The translations under genes and the position numbers were made by a program. A DNA stretch of 64,000 nucleotides from Bradyrhizobium sp. Ce-3 (GTDB taxonomy: Bacteria > Pseudomonadota > Alphaproteobacteria > Rhizobiales > Xanthobacteraceae): NCBI RefSeq assembly GCF_022835695.1, contig NZ_BQUV01000011.1, positions 1-64,000 of the forward strand, in the 5' to 3' direction. Under the pieces are notes generated by a model. The model worked only from the letters and a program-made list of their open reading frames with translations. It was not told where the DNA came from and ran no database searches. Below are positions 55,919 through 64,000 of this stretch, one piece after another (the stretch's first letter is position 1; each line of letters begins with the position of its first letter).

Positions 55919-57160
55919 ATGTCCACCGCCGTCTCCCCCCTCGCCCCGCCTGACGTTCCCGAGATGCCCGTGATCGCGGGTGTGCGGCTTGCGACCGCTG
56001 CCGCCGGCATCCGCTACAAGGGGCGCACCGACGTGCTGCTCGCGCTGCTGGACAAGGGCACCACGGTGGCCGGCGTCTTCACCAAGTCGAAGTGCCCGTC
56101 GGCGCCGGTCGAATGGTGCCGCGCCAGGCTGAAGGGCGGCAATGCCCGCGCGCTGGTGGTCAATTCCGGCAACGCCAACGCCTTCACCGGCAAGACCGGC
56201 AAGGCGTCCACCACGCTGACCGCGCAGATCGCGGCGAAGGCGGTCGGCTGCTCGACCTCGGACGTGTTCCTGGCCTCGACCGGCGTGATCGGCGAGCCGC
56301 TCGACGCCACCAAGTTCGACGGCGTGCTGGCGCAGCTCACCGAGACCGCGACGCCCGACCACTGGATGGACGCGGCCAAAGCCATCATGACCACCGACAC
56401 CTTCCCGAAGGTCGCCACCGCGACGGTGAAGCTCGGCAAGGCCAAGGTGACGATCAACGGCATGGCCAAGGGCGCCGGCATGATCATGCCCGACATGGCG
56501 ACCATGCTGTCCTTCATCTTCACCGACGCGCCGCTGTCGGCCGGCGTGCTGCAATCGCTGCTCAAGGCCGGCGTCGAGGACACCTTCAATGCGCTGACCA
56601 TCGACGGCGATACCTCGACCTCGGACACGCTGCTCGCGTTTGCGACCGGCGCTGCGGCCGCCAACGGCGCGCCGAAGATCTCGCGCGCCAGCGATCCGCG
56701 CCTCAAGGCCTTCACCAAGGTGTTCCAGCAAATCCTTGCCAACCTCTCCGAGCAGGTCGCGCGCGACGGCGAAGGCGCCCGCAAGCTGGTCGAGGTGGTG
56801 GTCGAGGGCGCGACGACAAAGCCGTCGGCGCGCAAGATCGCGATGTCGATCGCCAATTCGCCGCTGGTGAAGACCGCGATCGCCGGCGAGGACGCCAATT
56901 GGGGCCGCGTGGTGATGGCGGTCGGCAAGGCCGGCGAGCCCGCCAACCGCGACAAGCTCTCGATCTCCTTCAACGGCATCCGCGTCGCCAAGAGCGGCGC
57001 GCGCGATCCGTCCTACAATGAGAAGGAGGTCTCAGAGGCAATGAAGGCGCCGAAGATCCAGATCAAGGTCGCGCTCGGCCTCGGCAAGGCGAAAGACCGC
57101 GTGCTGACCTGCGACCTCACCAAGGAATACGTCACGATCAACGGCGACTACCGGTCGTAA
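55919..57160 (+). CDS. argJ: Bifunctional ornithine acetyltransferase/N-acetylglutamate synthase
   Basis: A 413-residue arginine-pathway enzyme that recycles the acetyl group from N-acetylornithine to glutamate. The self-cleavage site is Ala-Thr in [15 protein letters not shown], giving alpha and beta chains with Thr as nucleophile; other blocks are [21 protein letters not shown] and [16 protein letters not shown] 55919 with GGAAG upstream is preferred; an in-frame ATG at 55877 is possible. Confidence 0.96.
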   Translation: MSTAVSPLAPPDVPEMPVIAGVRLATAAAGIRYKGRTDVLLALLDKGTTVAGVFTKSKCPSAPVEWCRARLKGGNARALVVNSGNANAFTGKTGKASTTLTAQIAAKAVGCSTSDVFLASTGVIGEPLDATKFDGVLAQLTETATPDHWMDAAKAIMTTDTFPKVATATVKLGKAKVTINGMAKGAGMIMPDMATMLSFIFTDAPLSAGVLQSLLKAGVEDTFNALTIDGDTSTSDTLLAFATGAAAANGAPKISRASDPRLKAFTKVFQQILANLSEQVARDGEGARKLVEVVVEGATTKPSARKIAMSIANSPLVKTAIAGEDANWGRVVMAVGKAGEPANRDKLSISFNGIRVAKSGARDPSYNEKEVSEAMKAPKIQIKVALGLGKAKDRVLTCDLTKEYVTINGDYRS

Positions 57161-57177
57161 TCGGCTTCCCAATCACC

Positions 57178-57382
57178 TCCGTCATCGCGAGGAGCGAAGC
57201 GACGAAGCAATCCATCCGTCCGAGCATGCGGGCAGATGGATTGCTTCGCTTCGCTCGCAATGACGGTGTGAGTCCCGTCATCCTGAGAAGCGCGTTCCTG
57301 CGCGCGTCTCGAAGGATGCACGGCCAGCCGGGCCGTCGACCCTTCGAGACGGCCGCTACGCGGCCTCCTCAGGGTGACGGGG
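57178..57382. repeat. Two adjacent palindromic repeats after argJ
   Basis: First (57178-57267): CGTCATCGCGAGGAGCGAAG through GATTGCTTCGCTTCGCTCGC AATGACGG, an imperfect inverted repeat. Second (57278-57382): a copy of the CTTCGAGACG family found at 29192-29284. They fill the gap between argJ and the convergent TadG-like gene. Confidence 0.8.
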
Positions 57383-57390
57383 ATAAGTCG

Positions 57391-58740
57391 TCAGCTCGAG
57401 ATCCGCGCGTCGGCGATCGCCTTCTTGAACAATGCGTTCATCGCGTCCGCGATGCCTTGCGTCGGGCTGACCTCGAAGTAGAAGCCCGGCGAGGCGCAGG
57501 CCTGCATGTTCTGCGCGATCTGGCTGTTCGGCGACGGGCCGAACGGGCCCTGGTTGAACGGATCGATCCAGGTCATGTACCAGTTGTTGGTCGGCAGCTG
57601 CAGATAGGTAGTGTAGAGCACCGCGATCTTGATGTTGCGCTTCTTGATCACGTCGCAGAGCGCCGGATTGATCGGCGACTGGCAGCGATTGCCGCCGGTG
57701 ATCGGCTTCAGGCAGCTTGCATTCGGCTCGTCGGCAACCCCGTCGGAAACGAAGAACAGATATTTGAGCGGCGCCGACGACGTGCCGTCGCCCGAATTGG
57801 CGATCGCGTTGTTGATTTGCGGGAAAATCGTGCTGAACTGGCTGTCCTTGTCCGCGGTGTAGGCATCATTGTTGCCGTAGACGCCCATCAGATCGATGTT
57901 GCCGGCCGCCGACTTCGCGCTCGACAGGCTTGACGACAGCGAGAACAAGCTGCGCAGGCCATAGGTCTTCGAGGACGCGCCGAAGTCGTAGATCGCCATG
58001 CGGAACTGGCTCGAATAGGTCTGGGTCGCCGCCGCGGTATCCATCAACTGCTGGGTCGCGCTGCGCAGCACGTCGATCCGCGTCGTCACGCCAAGCGATT
58101 TCGCCAGATTGTAGTAGTTGTTCGGGTCGTTGTAGTCATGGCAGGCGAAGGCGCATTGGTCGTTCGGCTTGAAGCTGTTGCCGGTGGTGGCGGTGACCAG
58201 CTTGGTGACGTCCGTCGGCGTGGCGCCGACGCCCATCGACGGCGAATTGTCGAGCAGCAGATAGAAATCGACATAGAGCGGCATGTTCGCGGTCGAGGTC
58301 GACGTGCCGCTGACGCTCATCTTGCTCTGCCCTATCACGCCCAAGAACATGGTCGGCACGTCGGCGGTGAATTGCACCTTCGAGGTTATCGTGCCGCCGC
58401 TCTTGGTCATGGTGGGCGTCACGTTGGTCAGCGTGAAGCCGTTCTGGTTGAAGATGTTGCCGTTGAATATCTTCTTCGCATCGGTTTCGCCCGCCGAGAT
58501 CTCGCCGTCCGACGTCATGGCGCCGGCCGCGATGAAGCCGGGCGATGCCTTGGCGATCGAGCCGACGCTCGCCGCGTCGGCGGCGGACATCAGCTTGCTG
58601 CGGATCTGGTTGGCGCGGGAGTAGTCGACCGCGCATCCGACCGCGACGACAAGCGGCAGTATGGCGAGGCCAAAGGTCATTGCGATGTTGCCGGAGCGAT
58701 CGCGGCGGAAACGGCTGAGGGTCCGGATCAGGGTGCGCAT
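57391..58740 (-). CDS. TadG-like pilus-assembly protein with von Willebrand A domain (orphan)
   Basis: A 449-residue protein. N-terminus is a TadE/TadG-type leader: FRRDRSGNIAMTFGLAILPL, then VVAVGCAVDYSRANQIRSKL, a single membrane helix. A von Willebrand A-type domain starts near residue 150 (YVDFYLLLDNSPSMGVGATP, a DxSxS-like metal site) and runs to the C-terminus (KYLFFVSDGVADEPN). TadG normally works with the Tad/Flp pilus machine, but no other tad gene is in the window. It may act as a surface or periplasmic protein on its own. Confidence 0.87.
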   Translation of the reverse strand: MRTLIRTLSRFRRDRSGNIAMTFGLAILPLVVAVGCAVDYSRANQIRSKLMSAADAASVGSIAKASPGFIAAGAMTSDGEISAGETDAKKIFNGNIFNQNGFTLTNVTPTMTKSGGTITSKVQFTADVPTMFLGVIGQSKMSVSGTSTSTANMPLYVDFYLLLDNSPSMGVGATPTDVTKLVTATTGNSFKPNDQCAFACHDYNDPNNYYNLAKSLGVTTRIDVLRSATQQLMDTAAATQTYSSQFRMAIYDFGASSKTYGLRSLFSLSSSLSSAKSAAGNIDLMGVYGNNDAYTADKDSQFSTIFPQINNAIANSGDGTSSAPLKYLFFVSDGVADEPNASCLKPITGGNRCQSPINPALCDVIKKRNIKIAVLYTTYLQLPTNNWYMTWIDPFNQGPFGPSPNSQIAQNMQACASPGFYFEVSPTQGIADAMNALFKKAIADARISS

Positions 58741-58910
58741 GGGTTATGTCGACAAAGAAAATGATAGGCAGATAAGAACCTTCACCTTGCCGGATGCGAA
58801 TTAAGGCCGGCTTATCGCGATCGCAGAAAGGCGTGCGGATACAAATCGTTTGGCTGATGGCGCGTTGCTGGTTAATGAAAGCTTGAAGCTGACAAGGACA
58901 TTCCTGCCAC

Positions 58911-59321
58911 ATGGCTGACATCAAGCTGACCCTCGTCGTCGCCTGCGCGCTGGTCGACGCCGACAAGCGCGTGCTGCTGGCACAGCGCCCCGCAGGCAAG
59001 GCGCTGGCGGGCCTGTGGGAATTCCCCGGCGGCAAGATCGAGCCCGGCGAGCGGCCGGAGCAGACCCTGATCCGCGAGCTGCACGAGGAGATCGGCATCA
59101 CCGTGAGCGAGCCGTGCCTCGCGCCGCTGACCTTCGCCAGCCACGCCTACGAGACCTTCCATCTCCTGATGCCGCTCTACATCTGCCGCCGCTGGGAGGG
59201 CATCGCGGTGGCGCGCGAGGGCCAGAACCTCGCCTGGGTCCGACCCAACAAGCTGCGCGACTACCCGATGCCGCCGGCGGACATCCCGCTGCTGCCGCAT
59301 CTGATGGATCTGCTGCTGTGA
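58911..59321 (+). CDS. mutT: MutT-type Nudix hydrolase (8-oxo-dGTP diphosphatase)
   Basis: A 136-residue Nudix protein with the box GGKIEPGERPEQTLIRELHE-EIGI (GX5EX7REUXEEXGU). The start ADIKLTLVVACALVDADKRV and the C-terminal PMPPADIPLL stretch fit the MutT group that removes oxidised dGTP. AAGGA lies upstream of the ATG. Confidence 0.93.
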   Translation: MADIKLTLVVACALVDADKRVLLAQRPAGKALAGLWEFPGGKIEPGERPEQTLIRELHEEIGITVSEPCLAPLTFASHAYETFHLLMPLYICRRWEGIAVAREGQNLAWVRPNKLRDYPMPPADIPLLPHLMDLLL

Positions 59322-59363
59322 TCTGCTTCGCCCCTCCGGCTTGCGCGGGAGGTGCGGCTAGCC

Positions 59364-59655
59364 GAAATATCGAAAACAACCCCATGCACAGTAGCCGGCG
59401 GTGGCCGGGCCGGTCCACCAGGCCACTTGACACGTCGGGCAACTCACCGGCATTATTCCATTATTCCGAAATCGTGCAGTGATCTCTTCATCCTCCCCTG
59501 GAGGGGGAGGATCGATCCGCATGCAGCGCAGCGGAATGCGGATCGAGGTGGGGTGACGGTCTCTCGACACGGGCACTGTTCGAGTTGAAAGACTGTCACC
59601 CCACCTCGCCGCTCATTTCATTCGCGTCGATCCTCCCCCTCCAGGGGAGGATGAA
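59364..59655 (+). repeat. Composite palindromic repeat element (copy 2)
   Basis: A unit from AAATATCGAAAACAACCCCA through GGCAACTCA (59364-59480) is followed by a large inverted repeat (59490-59655; CTCCCCTGGAGGGGGAGGAT and its complement, with GGTGGGGTGA/TCACCCCACC inside). It is the same element as 1448-1757 on the other strand. Its right arm overlaps the last codons of the methyltransferase gene. Confidence 0.78.
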
Positions 59656-60485
59656 GCCTTCACCGCCGCCTCCAAACTCGCTTTAGCCGAGCCGGGCTTG
59701 AGCGGCTTTTGCTGGCTCTCATGCGGCGCCCAGCCGGACAGCCAGACGATGTCGAAGGTGGCGCGGATGCGGCCGTCGGGATCGGCGAAGCGCTCGGCGT
59801 AGATCTGCGCCATCCGCAGCATGGTGGCGCGGCGGGTCGGGCCGTGACGGCGCTCGCGCAGCACGTTGGTGGCGCCCATGCGCCTCAAGTCCTGCATCAA
59901 AGCAAAGGCGCTGGCGTAGCGCACCACGACGCGATCGACGTCGGTGACAGGGAGGGCAAAACCGGCCCGCTGCAGCAGCGCGCCGATGTCGCGCAGGTCG
60001 GCAAACGGCGCGACCCGCGGCGACACGCCGCCCTCGCATTCCGCTTCCGCGGCGGCGAAGCTTTGCCTGAGCTCGGTCAGCGTGTCGCCGCCGAGCATCG
60101 AAGCGAGCAACAGCCCATCCGGCTTCAGCGCCCGGCGGATCTGCGCCAGCACGCCCGGCAGATCGTTGACGAACTGAAGGGCGAGCGCGGAGACCACGAG
60201 ATCACGCGACTCCGGCGCCAGGCCGAGCGCTTCCACCTCAGCGAAACCGATCGCATCGACCGCGGCGACCCGCTTGCGCAGGACGTCCGCGAGCCCGTCA
60301 CCCGGCGTCCAGACATCGGCCGCCGCCGCAAAGCTGCGCGACACCGCCTGCAAGCGGTCCGCCATGTCCTCGCTGGCGCGCTCGAGCAGGAACGTCGCCG
60401 CCCCCGCGGCCTGCGCGCGCGCCAGCCGCGCACCGAGCAAGGCGCGATCGAACAGGATGGGAGCCGTGGGCGGGTTCGGTGCCAT
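59613..60485 (-). CDS. SAM-dependent methyltransferase (BioC/NDUFAF5-like)
   Basis: A 290-residue class I methyltransferase. N-terminal FDRALLGARLARAQAAGAAT then DMADRLQAVSRSF; the fold's motif I is less clear than usual. SALALQFVNDLPGVLAQIRR and ALKPDGLLLASMLGGDTLTE match the BioC/NDUFAF5 group, which in mitochondria hydroxylates a complex I subunit. The last residues (SSPGGGGSTRMK) are encoded by the arm of a composite repeat, so the natural C-terminus has been replaced or extended. Divergent from the comF-like gene. Confidence 0.88.
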   Translation of the reverse strand: MAPNPPTAPILFDRALLGARLARAQAAGAATFLLERASEDMADRLQAVSRSFAAAADVWTPGDGLADVLRKRVAAVDAIGFAEVEALGLAPESRDLVVSALALQFVNDLPGVLAQIRRALKPDGLLLASMLGGDTLTELRQSFAAAEAECEGGVSPRVAPFADLRDIGALLQRAGFALPVTDVDRVVVRYASAFALMQDLRRMGATNVLRERRHGPTRRATMLRMAQIYAERFADPDGRIRATFDIVWLSGWAPHESQQKPLKPGSAKASLEAAVKASSSPGGGGSTRMK

Positions 60486-60562
60486 GGGCGCTGGTTACGC
60501 CGGACCGCCGCCGCAGGCAATGCGCCTTGAGCCGCGCCCACCGTGGCGCTAGCCTTACCACC

Positions 60563-61372
60563 ATGGACGCCGAGGCATCACCGACACGCTCCATTGCCGG
60601 ACACTTTCAGCGCGCGCTCGGCGCGGTCGGGGGTGCATGGCTGCGCACCGCGCGACTGGTACTCGACGTCGCCCTGCCGACGCTGTGCGTGTCCTGCCGC
60701 GAGCCGGTTCATGGCGAGGGCGTCTGCGCGGCCTGTTGGGCCAAATTGTCGTTCATCGCGCCGCCGTTCTGCCCGCGGCTCGGCATTCCCTTCGTCTACG
60801 ATCCAGGTCCCGAACTGCTGTCGATGGAGGCGATCGCCAATCCGCCGGCCTACCAGCGCGCCCGGGCCGCGGTGCGCTATGACGACGTCGCGCGCACGCT
60901 GGTGCACGCATTGAAATACCAGGATCGCACCGATCTGGCGCCGACAATGGGCCGCTGGATGGCGCGCGCGGGGCAGGAATTGCTGGGGGATGCCGACATG
61001 CTGGTGCCGGTTCCGCTGCATTGGCGGCGCGGCTGGAGCCGGCGCTACAACCAGTCCGGAGCGCTCGCCAAGGTGATTGCGCGCCAGAGCGGCGTCAAAA
61101 TGGTCTCCGAGGCGCTGCGGCGTACCCGCGCCACCGAGCAGCAGATCGGGCTGTCGCGCAAGGACCGCGCCAGCAATGTGCAGGGCGCATTCGGGGTCAC
61201 CGATGAACGCAAGGCTGAGATCCAGGGCCGCCGCGTGATCCTGGTCGACGACGTCCTGACCTCGGGAGCGACAGTGGATGCCTGCGCGCGGGCATTGCTG
61301 CGCGCCAAAGCCGCGCAGGTCGACGTGCTGGTGTTCGCCCGGGTTGTCGAGCAGCACCGCGCTCCCATATAA
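60563..61372 (+). CDS. ComF family phosphoribosyltransferase-like protein
   Basis: A 269-residue ComF protein: an N-terminal zinc-type Cys cluster (CVSCREPVHGEGVCAACW) and a C-terminal phosphoribosyltransferase fold with the PRPP loop VILVDDVLTSGATV. RRGWSRRYNQSGALAK is the family's basic motif. ComF takes part in DNA uptake or single-strand DNA handling; its exact action is unclear. It heads a same-strand run with grxC and the nitrilase-like gene. Confidence 0.92.
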   Translation: MDAEASPTRSIAGHFQRALGAVGGAWLRTARLVLDVALPTLCVSCREPVHGEGVCAACWAKLSFIAPPFCPRLGIPFVYDPGPELLSMEAIANPPAYQRARAAVRYDDVARTLVHALKYQDRTDLAPTMGRWMARAGQELLGDADMLVPVPLHWRRGWSRRYNQSGALAKVIARQSGVKMVSEALRRTRATEQQIGLSRKDRASNVQGAFGVTDERKAEIQGRRVILVDDVLTSGATVDACARALLRAKAAQVDVLVFARVVEQHRAPI

Positions 61373-61401
61373 TCCGGTATTCTGGTTCAACCGAGCACAC
61401 C

Positions 61402-61674
61402 ATGACCGCTGCCATTGAAATCTACACCCGCCCGGGCTGCGGTTATTGCACCGCGGCCAAATCGCTGCTGACGCGCAAGAACGCCGCGTTCACCGAATTG
61501 AGCGTCGCCAGCAACCCTGCCTACCGCGACGAGATGTACAGTCGCGCCGGCGCCGGGACGACCTTCCCGCAGATCTTCATCGGCAAGACCCATGTCGGCG
61601 GCTGCGACGAGCTCTACGCACTCGATCGCGAGGGCAAGCTCGACGGCATGCTCAGCAACGGAGGCGGCGCCTGA
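61402..61674 (+). CDS. grxC: Glutaredoxin 3
   Basis: A 90-residue dithiol glutaredoxin with active site CGYC (residues 13-16), the TFPQIFIG cis-Pro segment and VGGCDEL for glutathione binding. It reduces protein disulfides and mixed disulfides with glutathione. Its stop overlaps the ATG of the next gene (TGATG). Confidence 0.95.
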   Translation: MTAAIEIYTRPGCGYCTAAKSLLTRKNAAFTELSVASNPAYRDEMYSRAGAGTTFPQIFIGKTHVGGCDELYALDREGKLDGMLSNGGGA

Positions 61675-62552
61675 TGGCCGAGCACACACCCTTCACCGCC
61701 GCGATGGTGCAGATGCGCACCGGGCTGTTGCCGGAGCCGAGCCTGGAACAGGGTACGCAGCTGATCCGCGAGGCGGCGGCGCAGGGCGCCAAATACGTGC
61801 TGACACCCGAAGTCAGCAACATGATGCAGCTGAACCGCAAGGCGCTGTTCGAGCACTTGGCGAGCGAAGAGGACGACAAGTCGCTGAAGGCGTATCGCGC
61901 GCTCGCCACTGAGCTGAAGATCCATCTGCATATCGGCTCGCTGGCGCTGCGGTTCTCGCCGGAGAAGGCGGTCAACCGCTCGTTCCTGATCGGGCCCGAG
62001 GGCAATGTGCTCGCGAGCTACGACAAGATCCACATGTTCGACATCGATCTGCCGGGCGGCGAGAGCTACCGCGAATCGGCCAATTACCAGCCCGGCGAGA
62101 CCGCCGTGATCTCCGACCTGCCCTGGGGCCGGATTGGCCTCACGATCTGCTACGACGTGCGCTTCCCGGCGCTGTATCGCGCGCTTGCCGAAGCCGGCGC
62201 CTCGTTCCTCACCGTGCCCTCCGCCTTCACCCGCAAGACCGGCGAAGCGCATTGGCACACGCTGCTGCGCGCCCGCGCCATCGAGACCGGCTGCTTCGTG
62301 TTCGCCGCCGCGCAGGCCGGCCTGCATGAGAACAAGCGCGAGACCTTCGGCCATTCGCTGATCATCGACCCCTGGGGCGAGATCCTCGCCGAGGGCGGCG
62401 TCGAGCCCGGCGTATTCCTGGCCGAGATCGATCCCGCCAAGGTCGAGACCGCACGCAAGACCATTCCTTCGCTGCAGCATGGCAGGCGTTTCGGCATTGC
62501 CGACCCCAAGGCGGGCCCGGAGCATCTGCACCTGGTCCGGGGTTCGGCATGA
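61674..62552 (+). CDS. Nitrilase-superfamily amidohydrolase (Nit1/Nit2-like, deaminated glutathione amidase type)
   Basis: A 292-residue C-N hydrolase with the Glu-Lys-Cys triad: Glu in LTPEVSNM, Lys in YDKIHMFDIDLPGG, Cys in LTICYDVRFP. The KIHMFDIDLPGG-ESYRES form is that of the Nit group, which hydrolyses deaminated glutathione, an unwanted side product of transaminases. Coupling to grxC by a TGATG overlap supports a glutathione link. GGAGG precedes the start. Confidence 0.92.
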   Translation: MAEHTPFTAAMVQMRTGLLPEPSLEQGTQLIREAAAQGAKYVLTPEVSNMMQLNRKALFEHLASEEDDKSLKAYRALATELKIHLHIGSLALRFSPEKAVNRSFLIGPEGNVLASYDKIHMFDIDLPGGESYRESANYQPGETAVISDLPWGRIGLTICYDVRFPALYRALAEAGASFLTVPSAFTRKTGEAHWHTLLRARAIETGCFVFAAAQAGLHENKRETFGHSLIIDPWGEILAEGGVEPGVFLAEIDPAKVETARKTIPSLQHGRRFGIADPKAGPEHLHLVRGSA

Positions 62553-63019
62553 TCCGCTACACGCTGCGCTGCGAGCAAGGTCATCAGTTCGAGAGCTGGT
62601 TCCAGAGCTCCTCGGCCTATGAATCGCAGGAGCGGCGTCACCTGATCGATTGCCCGGTCTGCGGCTCTGACAAGGTCGAACGGGCAATCATGGCGCCCCA
62701 GGTCATCGGCAAGCAGGGCCGCGAGCCGGCCCAGCCGGCGCCGGCCGCTCCCGCCGAGGCGGCGCCCGGCGAATCGACGTCGCTGATGATGGCGCAGGAG
62801 CGCGAGCTGCGCAGCAAGCTGAAGGAACTGCGCGACCATATCGTGAAGAATGCCGACAATGTCGGCGAGCGGTTCCCGAACGAGGCCCGCAAGATGCATT
62901 ACGGCGATATCGAGCACCGGCCGATCTATGGCGAAGCCTCGCCCGAGGAGGCGCGCGCGCTGATCGACGAGGGCGTCGAGGTCTCGCCGCTGCCGACACT
63001 GCCGGAAGACCGGAATTGA
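62549..63019 (+). CDS. DUF1178 family protein
   Basis: A 156-residue protein: MIRYTLRCEQGHQFESWFQS, then DCPVCGSDKVERAIMAP gives a Cys-x-x-Cys pair, and the C-terminal VGERFPNEARKMHYGD and EEARALIDEGVEVSPLP blocks are the family signature. Function unknown; possibly metal binding. It overlaps the amidohydrolase stop by 4 bases. Confidence 0.93.
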   Translation: MIRYTLRCEQGHQFESWFQSSSAYESQERRHLIDCPVCGSDKVERAIMAPQVIGKQGREPAQPAPAAPAEAAPGESTSLMMAQERELRSKLKELRDHIVKNADNVGERFPNEARKMHYGDIEHRPIYGEASPEEARALIDEGVEVSPLPTLPEDRN

Positions 63020-63027
63020 CGCTCTCT

Positions 63028-63132
63028 CGTCATTCCGGGGCTCGCGAAGCGAGAGCCCGGAATCCATCAGGCCGCAAGTCCAGCGTTGAAATGGATTCCG
63101 GGCTCACGCTTCGCGCGCCCCGGAATGACGGG
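63028..63132. repeat. CGTCATTCCGGGG palindromic repeat
   Basis: Inverted repeat with CGTCATTCCGGGGCTCGCGA on one side and GCGCGCCCCGGAATGACG on the other, and GGAATCCAT/ATGGATTCC inside. It ends just before the EamA gene. Confidence 0.85.
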
Positions 63133-63141
63133 AGAGAGTAA

Positions 63142-63582
63142 ATGGCTCCTGACACCTTTTCCTCCTGGCAGGTCTGGGCATTTCTTTCCGCCGTCTTCGC
63201 GGCATTGACCGCGATCTTCGCCAAGGTCGGCGTCGAGGGCATCAACTCCGATCTCGCCACCCTGATCCGCACCGTGATCGTGCTGATCACGCTGTCGGCC
63301 ATCCTGTTCGCAACCGGCCAATTCACCCAGGCCGGACCGATCTCGGGCAAGACCTGGCTGTTCCTGTTGCTGTCGGGGCTCGGCACCGGCGCGTCGTGGA
63401 TCTGCTATTTCCGCGCGCTCAAGCTCGGACCGGCCACACTCGTCGCGCCGATCGACAAGCTCAGCGTCGTGCTGGTGGCGCTGTTCGGCGCCGTCTTCCT
63501 CGGCGAGCGCCCCTCGGCCTATGGCTGGATCGGGATCGCGCTGATCTCGGCCGGCGCGGTGCTCATTGCCGTGAAGGGGTAA
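63142..63582 (+). CDS. Half-size EamA (DMT) family transporter
   Basis: A 146-residue membrane protein with one EamA unit of five helices (WAFLSAVFAALTAIFAKVGV to WIGIALISAGAVLIAVKG), half the usual ten-helix length. Members of this size must dimerise. Substrate unknown. Confidence 0.9.
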   Translation: MAPDTFSSWQVWAFLSAVFAALTAIFAKVGVEGINSDLATLIRTVIVLITLSAILFATGQFTQAGPISGKTWLFLLLSGLGTGASWICYFRALKLGPATLVAPIDKLSVVLVALFGAVFLGERPSAYGWIGIALISAGAVLIAVKG

Positions 63583-63584
63583 TA

Positions 63585-63634
63585 GCGTTTTCGAGCGAAG
63601 TGGGCACCGGTTCGCGTGAAGAAAACGCGTCAGA
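63585..63634. repeat. GCGTTTTC/GAAAACGC inverted repeat between convergent genes
   Basis: AGCGTTTTCGAGCGAAGTGG followed by a loop and GAAAACGCG. A known type of rhizobial intergenic repeat; here between two convergent EamA genes, where it may also stop transcription. Confidence 0.75.
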
Positions 63635-63641
63635 CAGGAGT

Positions 63642-64000
63642 CTAAGCGGCGATCAGCAGCGCGACGCCGATCACGATCAGGACGATGCCGAACACCTCGC
63701 GCAGCGAGAACGGCTGCTTGAGCGAGACATATGCCACGCCCTGCGCGAACAGCACCTCGATCAGCGCCAGCGTGCGCACATTGGCGGCCGCGGTGAGCGC
63801 GAACGCCAGGAACCAGAATTGCGAGGAGAACGCGCCCATGAAGCCCGCGAACATCGAGGGCCGCCACAGGCCGAGAATCTTCCGCAGCACGTCGGGCGCG
63901 CGCAGCAGCAGATAGACCGACAGGATCAGCGTCTGGACGAACAGGCTCCACATCAGCGTGTAGGAGGCCGCGGTGACAAACGAGACGCCGGGCACGGCAA
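63642..64000 (-). CDS. DMT/EamA family transporter, C-terminal part (runs off the window)
   Basis: About 119 residues of a membrane protein whose 5' end lies beyond 64000. Four helices and the EamA-type ending ALIEVLFAQGVAYVSLKQPF and GIVLIVIGVALLIAA are visible. Family members have about 290-300 residues, so roughly the C-terminal 40 percent is seen. A GTG at 63995 is not taken as the start. Confidence 0.85.
   Translation of the reverse strand, partial: AVPGVSFVTAASYTLMWSLFVQTLILSVYLLLRAPDVLRKILGLWRPSMFAGFMGAFSSQFWFLAFALTAAANVRTLALIEVLFAQGVAYVSLKQPFSLREVFGIVLIVIGVALLIAA

Overview
The window is GC-rich chromosomal DNA from an alphaproteobacterium, most likely Bradyrhizobium or a close relative in the Nitrobacteraceae. 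The pointers are the large number of Leu/Ile/Val-type periplasmic binding proteins, the secA, argJ, aroK-aroB, cobS-cobT and accA genes in alphaproteobacterial form, and many small palindromic repeats of the kind common in rhizobial genomes. This is judged by eye from protein and repeat character; no database search was run. No rRNA gene, tRNA gene or CRISPR array was seen.

Layout. 0-20 kb: the tail of an IS110-type transposase, an orphan binding protein, an HSL-type esterase, a fused lysophospholipid transporter/acyltransferase/acyl-ACP synthetase (aas), a TetR regulator with two look-alike operators, a ToxR-like membrane regulator, a second orphan binding protein, a DUF2235 hydrolase next to a phospholipase D-like protein, then a TetR-centred redox cluster (luciferase-like monooxygenase, TetR, FAD monooxygenase, old yellow enzyme). 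19.5-28 kb: a cobS-GNAT-cobT-phytase-like operon, a DedA protein, a divergent pair of citrate synthase paralogues (one with an N-terminal DNA-binding domain), and a J-domain/BolA divergent pair. 28-37 kb: housekeeping genes (CorC/HlyC-like, aroB, aroK, a 48-residue membrane protein, xerD, accA, an L,D-transpeptidase lipoprotein). 37-47 kb: an eight-gene minus-strand amide/urea-type uptake and hydrolysis cluster (two tandem AmiC-like sensor proteins, an amidase, and a complete Urt/Fmd-type ABC transporter) facing a divergent MarR regulator.

47.7-51.4 kb looks accessory. It holds an unfamiliar HEAGHH metallopeptidase paired with an unrecognised gene, then a 2.2-kb segment (secreted cupin and binding protein) flanked by an exact 101-bp direct repeat of the secA 3' end. 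51.4-64 kb is mostly core: secA, a parvulin-type foldase, argJ, an orphan TadG-like protein, mutT, a methyltransferase, comF-like, grxC, a nitrilase-family amidase, a DUF1178 protein and two EamA proteins.

Palindromic repeats fill most intergenic gaps, and in two places they form the 3' end of a coding sequence. One composite repeat lies near both ends of the window in opposite orientation. The points most worth following are the secA-tail direct repeat, the tandem AmiC-like pair lacking export signals, the DNA-binding citrate synthase opposite a paralogue with an altered catalytic aspartate, and the metallopeptidase pair.
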